A DNA stretch of 64,000 nt from Mesorhizobium sp. B1-1-8 (GCF_006442795.2 NZ_CP083956.1:3883501-3947500); one strand, 5' to 3'. Positions 26,432-35,114 are shown, counted from the first letter of the stretch. Made by a program: numbers and translations. The notes: generated by a model not told the origin, from the sequence alone.

Positions 26432-27160
26432 ATGAGAGACGCAACGGCTGCCGAGAGCCCGGACTTCGAGCTCGTCGATTCGACCCTGATGAAGCGGGTC
26501 TTCTACATCTTCGCGGCGCTCGCCTTGCTTTCGGTGGCGATCAGCGTCGGCGGCAAATGGCTTGGCCGGTCGATCGCCATGGCCGGCTATACAGATGACG
26601 AGAAGCTGCACGAAGTGGTCATCGGCAACAACGTCATCACCGTGCCGGCCAACTTCATCCGCTTCGACCAGGCCCGGCGCGATGGCACCGCCTCACGCCT
26701 CGATCTCTACCTGCGCTATCCCGAAATGGACGGCTACAGCGCGGCCGCGCGCGACGACTTCAATCACGCCACAACAAAGAAGATCATCTTCCTGTCGTTC
26801 GAGCCGCGGATGATGTCGCGCGACATGAGCGGCCGTTTCGCGCCGATCTACAGCGCCCTGATCGCCAAGCCGGGGACGTCCGGCCCGGCGGGCACGACGC
26901 TCTACGGTTTCGCCGAGAAATCAGGCTATCTCAACGAGGTGCTGGCGGTCGCCGAGCGGCCGGGCAAGGACCCCTTCGTCGCCCGCTGCCTGAGCGGGCC
27001 GAGCGCGGAGGAATCGCTGGCGCCCTGCGAGCGCGACATCCAGGTCGGCGACGATCTCAGCCTCACCTACCGTTTTCCGCGAGAGCTGCTGGGGAATTGG
27101 CAGGCGCTTGATGCCGCGATCGCTACGAAGGTGGCGGGCATTCTAAAGGCCGGACATTAA
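26432..27160 (+). CDS. Single-pass membrane protein of unknown function
   Basis: The 242-residue product starts at ATG 26432, 6 nt after GGGGGAAGAG. It has a short cytoplasmic head, one membrane anchor (about 26-46, VFYIFAALALLSVAISVGG) and a soluble periplasmic domain of about 190 residues. The domain contains VIGNNVITVPANFIRFDQARRD, LDLYLRYPEMDGYS and KIIFLSFEPRMMSRDM, a pattern also seen in other uncharacterised alphaproteobacterial proteins. No enzymatic motif is evident; Cys pairs near 190 and 203 could form a disulfide. Upstream in-frame sequence to 26189 is antisense to a membrane-protein gene and is excluded. Confidence 0.75.
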   Translation: MRDATAAESPDFELVDSTLMKRVFYIFAALALLSVAISVGGKWLGRSIAMAGYTDDEKLHEVVIGNNVITVPANFIRFDQARRDGTASRLDLYLRYPEMDGYSAAARDDFNHATTKKIIFLSFEPRMMSRDMSGRFAPIYSALIAKPGTSGPAGTTLYGFAEKSGYLNEVLAVAERPGKDPFVARCLSGPSAEESLAPCERDIQVGDDLSLTYRFPRELLGNWQALDAAIATKVAGILKAGH

Positions 27161-27192
27161 GGCGCCAACGAACCAACTTGCCGGCAAGCTAC

Positions 27193-28296
27193 CTAGGCGA
27201 CTTCCGCCCGCAGCCAGCGCTTCAAGCCATCGATATCGCCATCGCCCATGGCTTTGGCAACGCGCCGCCCGACAGCCGCGCCGAATTTATAGCCATGGCC
27301 CGAGCAGGCCGAGACGACCAGGCACTTGCCTTTCTCATAGGCCAGGAATTTTTCATCCGCGGTGAAGGTGTAGGCGCAGGTGACGACCTCGGTCACCTTA
27401 TACTCGGTGATGCGGGCGATCGGCGGCGAGAACAGATTGCGGATCACCTCGCCCTCGCCCGGCACCGGCTTGCGGTTCCAGTCGGCGTCGCTGGTCGGCA
27501 CCTTGTGCAGGCCGGAGCCGAACTTCATGCCGGCGCCGCGGGTGAGCGGGATCATGTAGCCGTCGGTCGTACCACCGACATCGAGAATGACGGGCGCTGC
27601 CTCCCAGGCGGCTTTGAGATCCGCCGGCGGCTCGACATAGGCGAGCGCGGTGCGAAAGGTTTTCAGCTCGCCACCGAGTTCCGGAAACAGTTTCAGCACC
27701 CAGGCACCGGCAGCGACGATGATGCGGTCGGCCTGCATGGTCTCGCCGCTTTCGAGTACGATGCGGCCGGCTTCCGCGTCGATTTCGACGACCTTGCTGT
27801 TCTCGTAAACATTAGCTCCGTGTTCGCGCAGCCATTTTGCCAGGCCGGCAGCGATTTTTCGGCAATGCAGCGCGCCGCCTTCGGTCGAGAAATAAGCGTA
27901 GCGGAACGTGCCGGCTTCGAGGAACGGCCAGCGTTCCACCGCAGCCTCGGGTTCATAAAGGTCGAACGGATAATTCCCCTCTTCCAGCCCTTCGCGGTAT
28001 TCCTCGGCCTCGTCTCCGGGCTCGCGCGAAATGCAGAGGAAACCGCGCGGATCGAGATGATTTTCACCGAGATCGGCCCATAGCTCGTCCCAGGCCTCGT
28101 ACGCTTCGCTGATCAGCCGGCCGTAGCCGGTGCCGGCGCGGTAGGCGCGGCGGATGATGCGGTGATGGTCGCCGGACGCTGCGAGCGGATTGGGGATCGG
28201 TCCCTGTTCGACGATCGAGACGCTATGCCCGGCCTTGACCAGCGACCAGGCGGTCGAAAGCCCGGCAATGCCCGCCCCAACCACGATCACATTCAT
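27193..28296 (-). CDS. FAD-dependent oxidoreductase, monomeric sarcosine oxidase-like
   Basis: This is a DAO-family flavoenzyme that oxidises secondary amines or N-methyl amino acids; the substrate is not known. The start at 28296 (MNVIVVGAGIAGLSTAW) puts the FAD-binding GxGxxG at the N-terminus and gives 367 residues. The C-terminal part has CAYTFTADEKF and SACSGHGYKFGAAVG, close to the region of monomeric sarcosine oxidase where a Cys carries covalent FAD. The longer frame to 28392 adds 32 codons without coding features. It diverges from the P450 gene across about 100 bp, so the two may share regulation. Confidence 0.85.
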   Translation of the reverse strand: MNVIVVGAGIAGLSTAWSLVKAGHSVSIVEQGPIPNPLAASGDHHRIIRRAYRAGTGYGRLISEAYEAWDELWADLGENHLDPRGFLCISREPGDEAEEYREGLEEGNYPFDLYEPEAAVERWPFLEAGTFRYAYFSTEGGALHCRKIAAGLAKWLREHGANVYENSKVVEIDAEAGRIVLESGETMQADRIIVAAGAWVLKLFPELGGELKTFRTALAYVEPPADLKAAWEAAPVILDVGGTTDGYMIPLTRGAGMKFGSGLHKVPTSDADWNRKPVPGEGEVIRNLFSPPIARITEYKVTEVVTCAYTFTADEKFLAYEKGKCLVVSACSGHGYKFGAAVGRRVAKAMGDGDIDGLKRWLRAEVA

Positions 28297-28397
28297 GACG
28301 AATACCTTTCCCAGCCGTCCTACTGGCTCAATTGTTCGACGCAGGCGGCCAACATACGGTCTGGCAGCGGGCAGGCAAGGCGCGCTAATCATCTGGC

Positions 28398-29645
28398 ATG
28401 ACCGATTTGATGCCTGCGTATCTCGCCTTTGATCCAGTGGGCCGCCGCCTGCGGCTCGACCCGCATGAGCCGGCCTTCGTGCAGAATCCGTACGAGGTCT
28501 ATGCCTTCATGCATGGCGCGGCGAACGCCTTCTTCTGGGAGGATTACGGTTTTTGGTGTTTTGGCGGCTTCGACGACGTCAACCGCCTGCTGCGCGACCG
28601 CCGTTTCGGCCGCCAGAATCCGGCCGGCATTCCCGACAGCCGCGGCCTCAGTGACGACCGCTCGCACCTTGCCGCCTTCGATGCAATTGAAGCCAATTCC
28701 ATGCTGGAGCTGGAGCCGCCGGTGCACACGAGACTGCGGACGCTGGTCAACCGCGCCTTCGTCTCGCGCCAGGTCGAGCGCCTCAGACCGCGCGTCGAGG
28801 CGCTCGCCAACGAGCTGATCGACCGCTTCGAGCCGGGCGGCGTCGACCTTCTGCCTGCCTTCGCCTCGCCCTTGCCGATCACCATCATCGCCGAGATGCT
28901 GGGCGTGCCGATCGAGATGGGACCGCAGCTGCTCGACTGGTCGCACCGAATGGTCGCCATGTACATGCATGGCCGCACGCGCGAGACCGAGGAAACCGCC
29001 AACCGCGCCGCGCGCGACTTTTCCGATTTCCTGCGCGGCTACGTCGCCGAGCGGCGCAAGCAGCCCGGCGACGATCTCCTGTCGCTGCTCATCGAGGCCC
29101 GGGATAACGGACAAAAGCTCTCCGAGGACGAGCTGGTGTCCTCGGCCATCCTGCTGCTCAACGCCGGCCATGAGGCGACGGTGCACCAGACCGGCAATGC
29201 GGTGCGTTCGATCCTGGCGCAAGGCGGCGATCCACGCCGCTTCTTCGAAACACCGGAAGCGAATATCGCGACGGTCGAGGAATGCCTGCGCTACGACGCG
29301 CCGCTGCATATGTTCCTGCGCTATGCCTATGAGGACATCGAAGTGGTGCCGGGGATCGTGCTCAAGTCAGGCGAGGTGATCGCGCTGCTGCTTGGCATGG
29401 CCAATCACGACCCGCTGACATTCGCCGCGCCGAAGACATTCAACCCGGCGCGCACGGACCAGAAGAACGTCTCCTTCGGCGCCGGCATCCATTTCTGCAT
29501 CGGCGCGCCGCTGGCCAGGCTTGAACTGCAGGTGTCGCTGAAGACGCTGTTCGACCGGTTGCCGAAGTTGCGCCTCGCCGAGGAGCCGCGCTTTCGCGAT
29601 GCGTATCATTTCCATGGACTGGAAGCACTGACGGTTGCGTTTTGA
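28398..29645 (+). CDS. Cytochrome P450
   Basis: This is a soluble bacterial P450 monooxygenase of 415 residues. The heme-binding loop reads FGAGIHFCIGAPLARLELQ, with the thiolate cysteine near residue 362. The I-helix motif is LNAGHEATVHQTGN near 250, and the ExxR pair lies in VEECLRYDAP. The usual acid-alcohol pair of the I helix is E-A-T here, so oxygen activation may be standard. No ferredoxin or reductase gene is nearby. It diverges from a sarcosine-oxidase-like flavoprotein gene; the substrate is unknown. Confidence 0.93.
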   Translation: MTDLMPAYLAFDPVGRRLRLDPHEPAFVQNPYEVYAFMHGAANAFFWEDYGFWCFGGFDDVNRLLRDRRFGRQNPAGIPDSRGLSDDRSHLAAFDAIEANSMLELEPPVHTRLRTLVNRAFVSRQVERLRPRVEALANELIDRFEPGGVDLLPAFASPLPITIIAEMLGVPIEMGPQLLDWSHRMVAMYMHGRTRETEETANRAARDFSDFLRGYVAERRKQPGDDLLSLLIEARDNGQKLSEDELVSSAILLLNAGHEATVHQTGNAVRSILAQGGDPRRFFETPEANIATVEECLRYDAPLHMFLRYAYEDIEVVPGIVLKSGEVIALLLGMANHDPLTFAAPKTFNPARTDQKNVSFGAGIHFCIGAPLARLELQVSLKTLFDRLPKLRLAEEPRFRDAYHFHGLEALTVAF

Positions 29646-29662
29646 GCGAGGCCTCCCAACTT

Positions 29663-29840
29663 CGTCATTCTTGGGCGTAGCGACGCGAAGCGGAGCGAAG
29701 ACCCGAGGATCCATTCCGTGACCTTGACCGAAGGATGCAACGGCGCAGAAATTCTGGACCGTTGCAACGCCTCAAGGTCACGGCATGGATCCTCGGGTCT
29801 GCGCTGCGTCGCTCCGCTCTTGCTCCGCCCGTGGATGACG
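29663..29840. repeat. 178-bp inverted-repeat element (MITE-like)
   Basis: Two arms of about 70 bp are imperfect inverted copies. The left arm (from 29663) and the right arm (to 29840) share terminal CGTCAT/ATGACG and an inner block with ACCCGAGGATCCAT and CCGTGACCTTGA. The centre adds a further stem (GATGCAACGG/CCGTTGCAAC). The whole element can fold into one long hairpin, with no open reading frame. It lies between the convergent P450 and cupin genes. It resembles a repeat that is common in Mesorhizobium, as far as I recall. Confidence 0.82.
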
Positions 29841-29901
29841 ACGCGATGGGCGTTTAGGCCAATCTCCAAGGCGACAGTGCGCGGCAGAAGCGAGGCTCTA
29901 T

Positions 29902-30246
29902 TCACAGCCGGATCACATATTCCTTCCGCGTCGTCTCCAGCACTTCCCAGCTGCCCTTGAAACCGGGCCTGAGCACGAAGCTGTCGCCGGTGCGCACAAT
30001 GCGCGTCTCGCCGCCGTCCTCGGTGATCACCGAAACACCGGACAGGATGCGGCAGAACTCCCATTCGTCATAGACGATGCGCCATTTGCCGGGCGTCGCT
30101 TCCCAGATGCCGGCATAGAGGCCGCCGTCGCGCTCCTCGATATTCCAAGTGCGGAATTTCGGATCGCCGGAAATCAGCCGATCCGGGGCCGGCGCGCCGG
30201 CCTCCGGTTTGACGCCTTCGACATCGATGGCGAGAAAAGCGGACAT
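29902..30246 (-). CDS. Cupin-domain protein (Cupin_3/DUF861)
   Basis: This 114-residue single-cupin protein shows SGDPKFRTWNIEERDGGLYAGIWEATPGKWRIVY, a motif 1 with YDEWEFCRILSG and a motif 2 with GDSFVLRPGFKGSWEVLE, as in the Cupin_3 (DUF861) family. Metal-binding histidines of classical cupins are largely absent, as is usual in this group, which includes (S)-ureidoglycine aminohydrolase-like and regulatory members. It lies 6 bp after the sulfhydrylase gene and is probably in the same operon. Confidence 0.83.
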   Translation of the reverse strand: MSAFLAIDVEGVKPEAGAPAPDRLISGDPKFRTWNIEERDGGLYAGIWEATPGKWRIVYDEWEFCRILSGVSVITEDGGETRIVRTGDSFVLRPGFKGSWEVLETTRKEYVIRL

Positions 30247-30252
30247 CAGGAA

Positions 30253-31533
30253 TCAGACCTTCTCGAGCGCCTGTTCGAGATCGGCGACGATGTCGTTGAC
30301 GTCCTCGATGCCGATCGACAGCCGCACCGTGTCCGGCCCGGCGCCGGCCTTGATCTTCTGCTCGTCGGAAAGCTGGCGATGCGTGGTCGAGGCCGGATGG
30401 ATGACCAGCGACTTGGTGTCGCCGACATTGGCGAGATGCGAGAACAGTTCCAGCGCCTCGACGAACTTGATGCCGGCCTCGTAGCCACCCTTGAGGCCGA
30501 AGGTGAACACAGCGCCCGCTCCTTGCGGCGAGTATTTCTTCTGCAAGGCATTGTTCTTGTCGGAGGGCAGGCCGGGATAGTTCACCCAGGCGACCTTGGG
30601 ATGATTGGAGAGCCAGCCGGCGACGGTCACCGCGTTGTCGCAATGGCGCTGCATGCGCAGCGGCAGGGTTTCGAGGCCGGTCAGGATCAGGAAGGCGTTG
30701 AAGGGCGAAATCGCCGGGCCGATATCGCGCAGGCCGAGCACGCGCGCGGCGATGGCGAAGGCGAAATTGCCGAAGGTCTCGTGCAAAATGATGCCGCCAT
30801 ATTCCGGGCGCGGTTCCGACAGCATCGGGTATTTGCCCGACTTCGACCAGTCGAAAGTGCCGCCGTCGACGATGGCGCCGCCGATCGAATTGCCGTGGCC
30901 GCCGATGAACTTGGTCAGCGAATGCACCACGATGTCGGCGCCGTGCTCGATCGGCCGCACCAGATAGGGCGAGGCCAGCGTGTTGTCGACGACCAGCGGC
31001 AGGCCGTGCCTGCGGGCGATGTCGCCGATCTTCTCGATATCGACGAAGATGCCGCCGGGATTGGCCAGGCTCTCGATGAAAATCGCCTTGGTCCTGTCGT
31101 CGATCTGGCTCTCGAAGGTCGAGGGGTCATTGGTATCGGCCCAGCGAACCTCCCAGCCGAAGTTCTTGAAAGCATGGCCGAACTGGTTGATCGAACCGCC
31201 ATAGAGCTTGGTGGCGGATACGAAATTGTCGCCCGGCTGCATCAGGTTGTGGAAGACGAGCACCTGCGCGGCGTGGCCGGAGGCGACGGCAAGGGCAGCG
31301 GTGCCGCCCTCGAGCGCGGCCAGACGCTCCTCGAGCACCGCCTGGGTCGGGTTCATGATGCGGGTGTATATGTTGCCGAAGGCTTTCAGCCCGAACAGGG
31401 AGGCGGCATGGTCGGCGTCATCGAAGACATAGGAGGTGGTCTGGTAGATCGGCGTAGCGCGCGCGCCGGTCGCCGGATCGGGCTTGGCGCCGGCATGAAC
31501 GGCGAGCGTGTTGAAACCGGGTGCGCGGGTCAT
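30253..31533 (-). CDS. metY: O-acetylhomoserine sulfhydrylase (Cys/Met metabolism PLP enzyme)
   Basis: This PLP enzyme condenses O-acetylhomoserine with sulfide (or a thiol) to form homocysteine in direct-sulfhydrylation methionine synthesis. The 426-residue form starts at MTRAPGFNTLAVHAG (31533), behind AGGGAGG. Visible motifs are TTSYVFDDADHAASLF, YTRIMNPTQAVLEERLAALEGG, VDNTLASPYLVRPIEHGAD and the PLP lysine in HSLTKFIGGHGN. The length, greater than cystathionine gamma-lyases (about 390), favours the OAH sulfhydrylase group. Confidence 0.9.
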   Translation of the reverse strand: MTRAPGFNTLAVHAGAKPDPATGARATPIYQTTSYVFDDADHAASLFGLKAFGNIYTRIMNPTQAVLEERLAALEGGTAALAVASGHAAQVLVFHNLMQPGDNFVSATKLYGGSINQFGHAFKNFGWEVRWADTNDPSTFESQIDDRTKAIFIESLANPGGIFVDIEKIGDIARRHGLPLVVDNTLASPYLVRPIEHGADIVVHSLTKFIGGHGNSIGGAIVDGGTFDWSKSGKYPMLSEPRPEYGGIILHETFGNFAFAIAARVLGLRDIGPAISPFNAFLILTGLETLPLRMQRHCDNAVTVAGWLSNHPKVAWVNYPGLPSDKNNALQKKYSPQGAGAVFTFGLKGGYEAGIKFVEALELFSHLANVGDTKSLVIHPASTTHRQLSDEQKIKAGAGPDTVRLSIGIEDVNDIVADLEQALEKV

Positions 31534-31693
31534 CGAAACCTCCCTCTCCTGAACCTGTTGAAAATCGCCGGGCATTCTTGGCGAAGCGCGGTCGTGAATG
31601 CAAAGAAGAAAATACCTTTCGACGGGCGATCTGCGATGAACGCGCGGGAAATGCGGTTGCGTCCCGGAATAACTTTGCGCCTTGGCGCCTCGT

Positions 31694-32215
31694 CTATTTC
31701 TGCCGCACGCCGAAGCTCTGGAAGCCTTGCCGCATCAGTGGCTTCTTCGACGACAGAACGCCGGAATTGACGCCGGTCCAGCCGATCTCGCCCGAGAGCT
31801 TGCCGTATTCGATTTTAGGGCAGCGGTTCATCACCACCTTGACGCCGGCGGCCTCGGCGCGGCCAGCGGCCTCGTCATGCCGCACACCAAGCTGCATCCA
31901 GACGACCTTCGGCAGCGGATCAAGCTTCAGCACCTGGTCGATAATGCCCGACACCGCCGAGGAACCACGAAAAATATCGACCATGTCGACCGGCTGCGGC
32001 AGGTCGGCAAGGCTGGCATAGACCGTGCGGCCGAGGATCTGCTTGCCGGCGTGGCCCGGGTTGATCGGAAACACCGAAAAGCCTTTCGACAACAGATATT
32101 TCAGCACGAAGTAGCTCGGCCGGACGTCGTTGGGCGACGCGCCGACCATGGCCACGGTCTTCACCGAATTGAGGATGCCGGCGATGTAGGCGTTGTCGTA
32201 GGTGTCGTGATTCAT
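31694..32215 (-). CDS. CoA-binding protein (YccU-like)
   Basis: This 173-residue protein is a stand-alone CoA_binding Rossmann domain: KTVAMVGASPNDVRPSYFVLKYLLSKGF at about 16-43, then VFPINPGHAGKQILG and VDMVDIFRGSSAV. The final part has VVWMQLGVRHDEAAGRAEAAGVKVVMNRCPKIEY. The family is related to the CoA-binding domain of succinyl-CoA synthetase; the cellular role is unknown. Its ATG overlaps the stop of the upstream ATPase gene, which implies translational coupling. Confidence 0.88.
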   Translation of the reverse strand: MNHDTYDNAYIAGILNSVKTVAMVGASPNDVRPSYFVLKYLLSKGFSVFPINPGHAGKQILGRTVYASLADLPQPVDMVDIFRGSSAVSGIIDQVLKLDPLPKVVWMQLGVRHDEAAGRAEAAGVKVVMNRCPKIEYGKLSGEIGWTGVNSGVLSSKKPLMRQGFQSFGVRQK

Positions 32216-32988
32216 GGTTCGTCCTCATACAGCGCTTGGGCGAGAAAGGCAGCCGGGTCGCTGCAGAAGTCGCGCATCATGCGAAAATGATCGGTATCCT
32301 GAAAATCGACCTGATCGAGACCGAAGCGGCTGATACGGAAGAGCCGCGCATTCGGGCAGGCCATCAGCAGGGGTGAATGCGTGGCCATGATCACTTGTGC
32401 CATGCCAGACTGGTCCATCCGCCCGAGCAGCTTGAGCAGTTCGATCTGGCGCGTCGGCGAAAGCGCGCTTTCGGGCTCGTCGAGGATGTAGATGCCTTGC
32501 CGGCGGCAGCGTTCTTCGAAGAAGCGGATGAATCCTTCGCCGTGCGACCAGGATAGGAAATCGGTCGGCGCCGCACCCGCATCCAGGGCAGACCGGTCAA
32601 GATAGCGGGCGACGGAGTAGAAGGATTCCGCGCGAAAGAACCAGCCGGCGGTGACCTTCGGCAGCCAGTGGGCGCGGAGCGTGACGCCCAGTGAGGCACC
32701 ACTCTTGTCGATGGCGCGCGAGTGGTCGACCGGCATGTAGCCTTTGCCGCCGCCAGCCTCGTCATAGCCGGCCAGCGCGCCGATCGCCTCCAGCAGCGTC
32801 GATTTGCCGGTGCCGTTCTCGCCGACGATGATGGTGATCGGCGTGGTGAATTCGAGCTGAAATTCCTGGTGGCGGAAGATCGGCAGGCTCCAGGGATATT
32901 TTTCCCAGTCGGCCACCCGCGACGGCTCAAGCAGAATGCGCTTGAGATAGGGCGCCTTCAGCCGCGGCAGTTGCTTGCGGGCTGCCAC
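32212..32988 (-). CDS. RecF/ABC-like AAA ATPase
   Basis: This is a 258-residue SMC/RecF-like ATPase without a long coiled coil. Walker A is VGENGTGKSTLLEAIG (near residue 56), the signature region is SWSHGEGFIRFFEERCR (near 150), Walker B is GIYILDEPESALSPTRQ (near 170), and the switch histidine is in MATHSPLLMACP. Such ATPases occur alone in many Rhizobiales; related ones serve in defence or DNA metabolism, but no nuclease partner is seen here. The start is GTG behind GAAGG. It overlaps the CoA-binding gene by 4 bp. Confidence 0.85.
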   Translation of the reverse strand: MAARKQLPRLKAPYLKRILLEPSRVADWEKYPWSLPIFRHQEFQLEFTTPITIIVGENGTGKSTLLEAIGALAGYDEAGGGKGYMPVDHSRAIDKSGASLGVTLRAHWLPKVTAGWFFRAESFYSVARYLDRSALDAGAAPTDFLSWSHGEGFIRFFEERCRRQGIYILDEPESALSPTRQIELLKLLGRMDQSGMAQVIMATHSPLLMACPNARLFRISRFGLDQVDFQDTDHFRMMRDFCSDPAAFLAQALYEDEP

Positions 32989-33033
32989 GTCGAACCTTCA
33001 ACAATGGAAAACTGCGGCTCCATTGCGGGACAG

Positions 33034-33855
33034 CTATTCGTCAAACCATTGCGGCTTGCGCTTGCCGACGAAGGCGCCGATGCCTTCCTCGGCGTCGCGC
33101 GCCAGCATGTTTTCCACCATCGCGCGGCCGGTATAGGCGTAGGCATCTGTGAGCCCCATCTCGGCCTGCGCGTAAAAGGCTTCCTTGCCGGTCTTGACGA
33201 CCAAAGATGATTTCGATGCAATGGTTTGCGCGTATTTGTTGACAACCTGATTCAAATATTCGCGCGGCACGATGCGGTTGACCAGGCCGAACTCCTTGGC
33301 GGTCGCCGCGTCGATGGTCTCGCCGGTCAAAAGCATTTCCATCGCATGCTTGCGCGAGACGTTGCGCGACAGCGCCACCATCGGCGTCGAGCAGAACAGG
33401 CCGATATTGACGCCCGGCGTGCAGAACGTCGCCTCATGCGAGGCGATGGCGAGGTCGCAGCTTGCCACCAGCTGCAGGCCGGCAGCCGTTGCCAGACCGT
33501 CGACCTCGGCGATCACCGGCTTCGGATGCCGGACGATCGCCTGCATCAGCCGGGCACAAGCGGCAAAGGTCTCCTCGAAGAAAGCGCGGCCGCGGTCGGC
33601 ATCGGCACGGCGCGCCGTCATTTCCTTAAGATCGTGGCCGGCGCAAAACACCTTTCCGGACGCCGCCAGGATGATGACGCGCACGGATCTGTCGGATTTC
33701 GCACGGTCGAATTCGGCCTGCAGCGCCGCCATCGTCGCCAGTGAGAGCGCGTTGGCCGGCGGGCTGGAGAGCGTCAGGCGAAGCACGCTTTTGTCCTGAC
33801 TGGCAAGGACGGGGCCGTCGGCAATGGTCGGCTTGATGGCGACGATTTCAGCCAT
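33034..33855 (-). CDS. Enoyl-CoA hydratase/isomerase family protein (ECHDC3-like)
   Basis: This crotonase-fold enzyme acts on an acyl-CoA thioester. The 273-residue form begins at MAEIVAIKP (33855), after GAAAGG. The oxyanion-hole segments are VFCAGHDLKEM near 70 and ATAAGLQLVASCDLAIA near 120. The CTPGVNIGLFCSTPMVALSR segment and the NRIVP motif are as in ECHDC3-like proteins. The usual catalytic glutamates of classical hydratases are not both evident in that segment, so hydratase activity is not certain. It diverges from the PaaI-like thioesterase gene. Confidence 0.85.
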   Translation of the reverse strand: MAEIVAIKPTIADGPVLASQDKSVLRLTLSSPPANALSLATMAALQAEFDRAKSDRSVRVIILAASGKVFCAGHDLKEMTARRADADRGRAFFEETFAACARLMQAIVRHPKPVIAEVDGLATAAGLQLVASCDLAIASHEATFCTPGVNIGLFCSTPMVALSRNVSRKHAMEMLLTGETIDAATAKEFGLVNRIVPREYLNQVVNKYAQTIASKSSLVVKTGKEAFYAQAEMGLTDAYAYTGRAMVENMLARDAEEGIGAFVGKRKPQWFDE

Positions 33856-33998
33856 TTTTTCAACCTTTCGATCAATCTCGCGGCCCATAGAGCAAAAGAA
33901 CTAGCATGCTCAATTGAAGAACAGCCGCGAGACGTGTTTTCTCCATCGCAACTTTTGGTCCAGGCGCCCTGCCTTTCGCCTCATATAGGAAACCGCGT

Positions 33999-34460
33999 AT
34001 GCCAGCCCAAAGCAATCTGAAGCCGGTGTTGACCGCGGCGGAAGTCAACGCGCTGATGGAAAGCGTCTATCCGCAGCTCAACGACCAGTTCACCTTCTAC
34101 GAGGCGCTGGAGGTGTTTCCGGGCGGCTGCACGGTGAGGCTCAACGCGGAGCAACGACATCTGCGGCCGGGCGGCACGGTCTCGGGCCCTTCGCTGTTCA
34201 CGCTGGCCGATATCGGCGGCTATGCCTGCGTGCTCTCGCATGCCGGTCCCGATGCGCTTTCGGTGACCACCAATCTCACCATCAACTTCATGCGCAAGGC
34301 CGGGGCGGGGCCGATCGACGGCCATTGCCGCATCCTGAAGCTGGGAAAGAGCCTGATGGTGTTCGATATCGACATCGTCGCCGGTGCCGATCATCAGACT
34401 GTGGCGCATGCCACCGGCACCTATTCGATCCCACCGAAGCGAGTCGATACGCTGCGCTAG
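33999..34460 (+). CDS. PaaI-family hotdog thioesterase
   Basis: This 153-residue single-hotdog protein of the PaaI/4HBT group hydrolyses acyl-CoA or aryl-CoA thioesters. The core shows RLNAEQRHLRPGGTVSGPSLFTLADIGGYACVLS (about 48-80), where catalysis involves the acidic residue on the hotdog helix, then TTNLTINFMRKAGAGPI. The substrate is not known. It diverges from an enoyl-CoA hydratase-like gene, consistent with a shared acyl-CoA theme, and precedes the hicAB module. Confidence 0.85.
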   Translation: MPAQSNLKPVLTAAEVNALMESVYPQLNDQFTFYEALEVFPGGCTVRLNAEQRHLRPGGTVSGPSLFTLADIGGYACVLSHAGPDALSVTTNLTINFMRKAGAGPIDGHCRILKLGKSLMVFDIDIVAGADHQTVAHATGTYSIPPKRVDTLR

Positions 34461-34484
34461 ATTTTCTGGTTAGATGTGTATATA

Positions 34485-34494
34485 TATGCGCATA
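34485..34494. promoter_or_regulatory. Palindrome upstream of hicA
   Basis: TATGCGCATA is a 10-bp perfect palindrome inside an A/T-rich tract, 8 bp before the hicA ATG. HicB antitoxins with ribbon-helix-helix tails bind such sites to repress their own operon, so this is a plausible operator. Confidence 0.5.
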
Positions 34495-34502
34495 GGTGGC
34501 AT

Positions 34503-34697
34503 ATGCTAGAGCGTGACAGTCGAAAGATCGTGAAGCGCTTGAAGGATGACGGCTTCGAGCTGGTTTCGGTGCGCGGTTCACATCACAAGTTCCGCAAAGG
34601 CGAAATCACATTGATCGTCCCGCATCCGGAAAAGGATCTGCCGACCGGCACAGCTCGTGCGATCGCCAAGCAAGCAGGCTGGATAAGGGCAGGATGA
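34503..34697 (+). CDS. hicA: HicA-family mRNA interferase toxin
   Basis: This is the toxin of a type II toxin-antitoxin pair: a small double-stranded-RNA-binding-fold protein that cleaves mRNA. The 64-residue form begins at MLERDSRKIVKRL (34503). The catalytic histidine is in VRGSHHKFRKG (near residue 25), and TLIVPHPEKDLPTGTARAIAKQAGW completes the family pattern. Nine further in-frame codons upstream overlap the palindrome and are excluded. hicB follows after 18 bp with its own GGAGG. Confidence 0.92.
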   Translation: MLERDSRKIVKRLKDDGFELVSVRGSHHKFRKGEITLIVPHPEKDLPTGTARAIAKQAGWIRAG

Positions 34698-34715
34698 AAC
34701 GTTCCGGAGGCTGAG

Positions 34716-35114
34716 ATGAAGAATTATTTTGCATTGGTCGACAAGGACGCCGATAGCGCGTTCGGCATCCGCTTTCCCGATATTCCCGGCTGTTTTTCGG
34801 CTGCCGACGACGCGAAGGACATCGTGCCGAACGCGACCGAGGCACTGCAACTGTGGGCAGAGGACATGCCTCTTCCCGAACCGTCCAGCCACGAAGCGGT
34901 TATTGCGCTTCCCGACATACGCCGTGCGCTGGCTGACGGCAGCTATCTGGTCTCCGTGCCACTCATCGACAATGACAGCGCCGTCGTCCGGGCGAACGTG
35001 ACGTTCGAGCGCGGCGTTCTGCGTGCGATCGATGCCGCCGCGCGCGAACGCGGCATTACCAGATCGGCGTTCCTTTCCAGCGCGGCCCGCAAGGAGATCG
35101 AAGCAAAGCACTAA
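34716..35114 (+). CDS. hicB: HicB-family antitoxin
   Basis: This antitoxin neutralises HicA and represses the operon. The 132-residue protein has an N-terminal HicB fold (KNYFALVDKDADSAFGIRFPDIPGCFSAADDAKD, about 1-60). The C-terminal DNA-binding segment (about 95-132, FERGVLRAIDAAARERGITRSAFLSSAARKEI) is of ribbon-helix-helix type. Both partners appear intact, so the module is probably functional. It sits in the region before the ribosomal-protein operon. Confidence 0.92.
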   Translation: MKNYFALVDKDADSAFGIRFPDIPGCFSAADDAKDIVPNATEALQLWAEDMPLPEPSSHEAVIALPDIRRALADGSYLVSVPLIDNDSAVVRANVTFERGVLRAIDAAARERGITRSAFLSSAARKEIEAKH

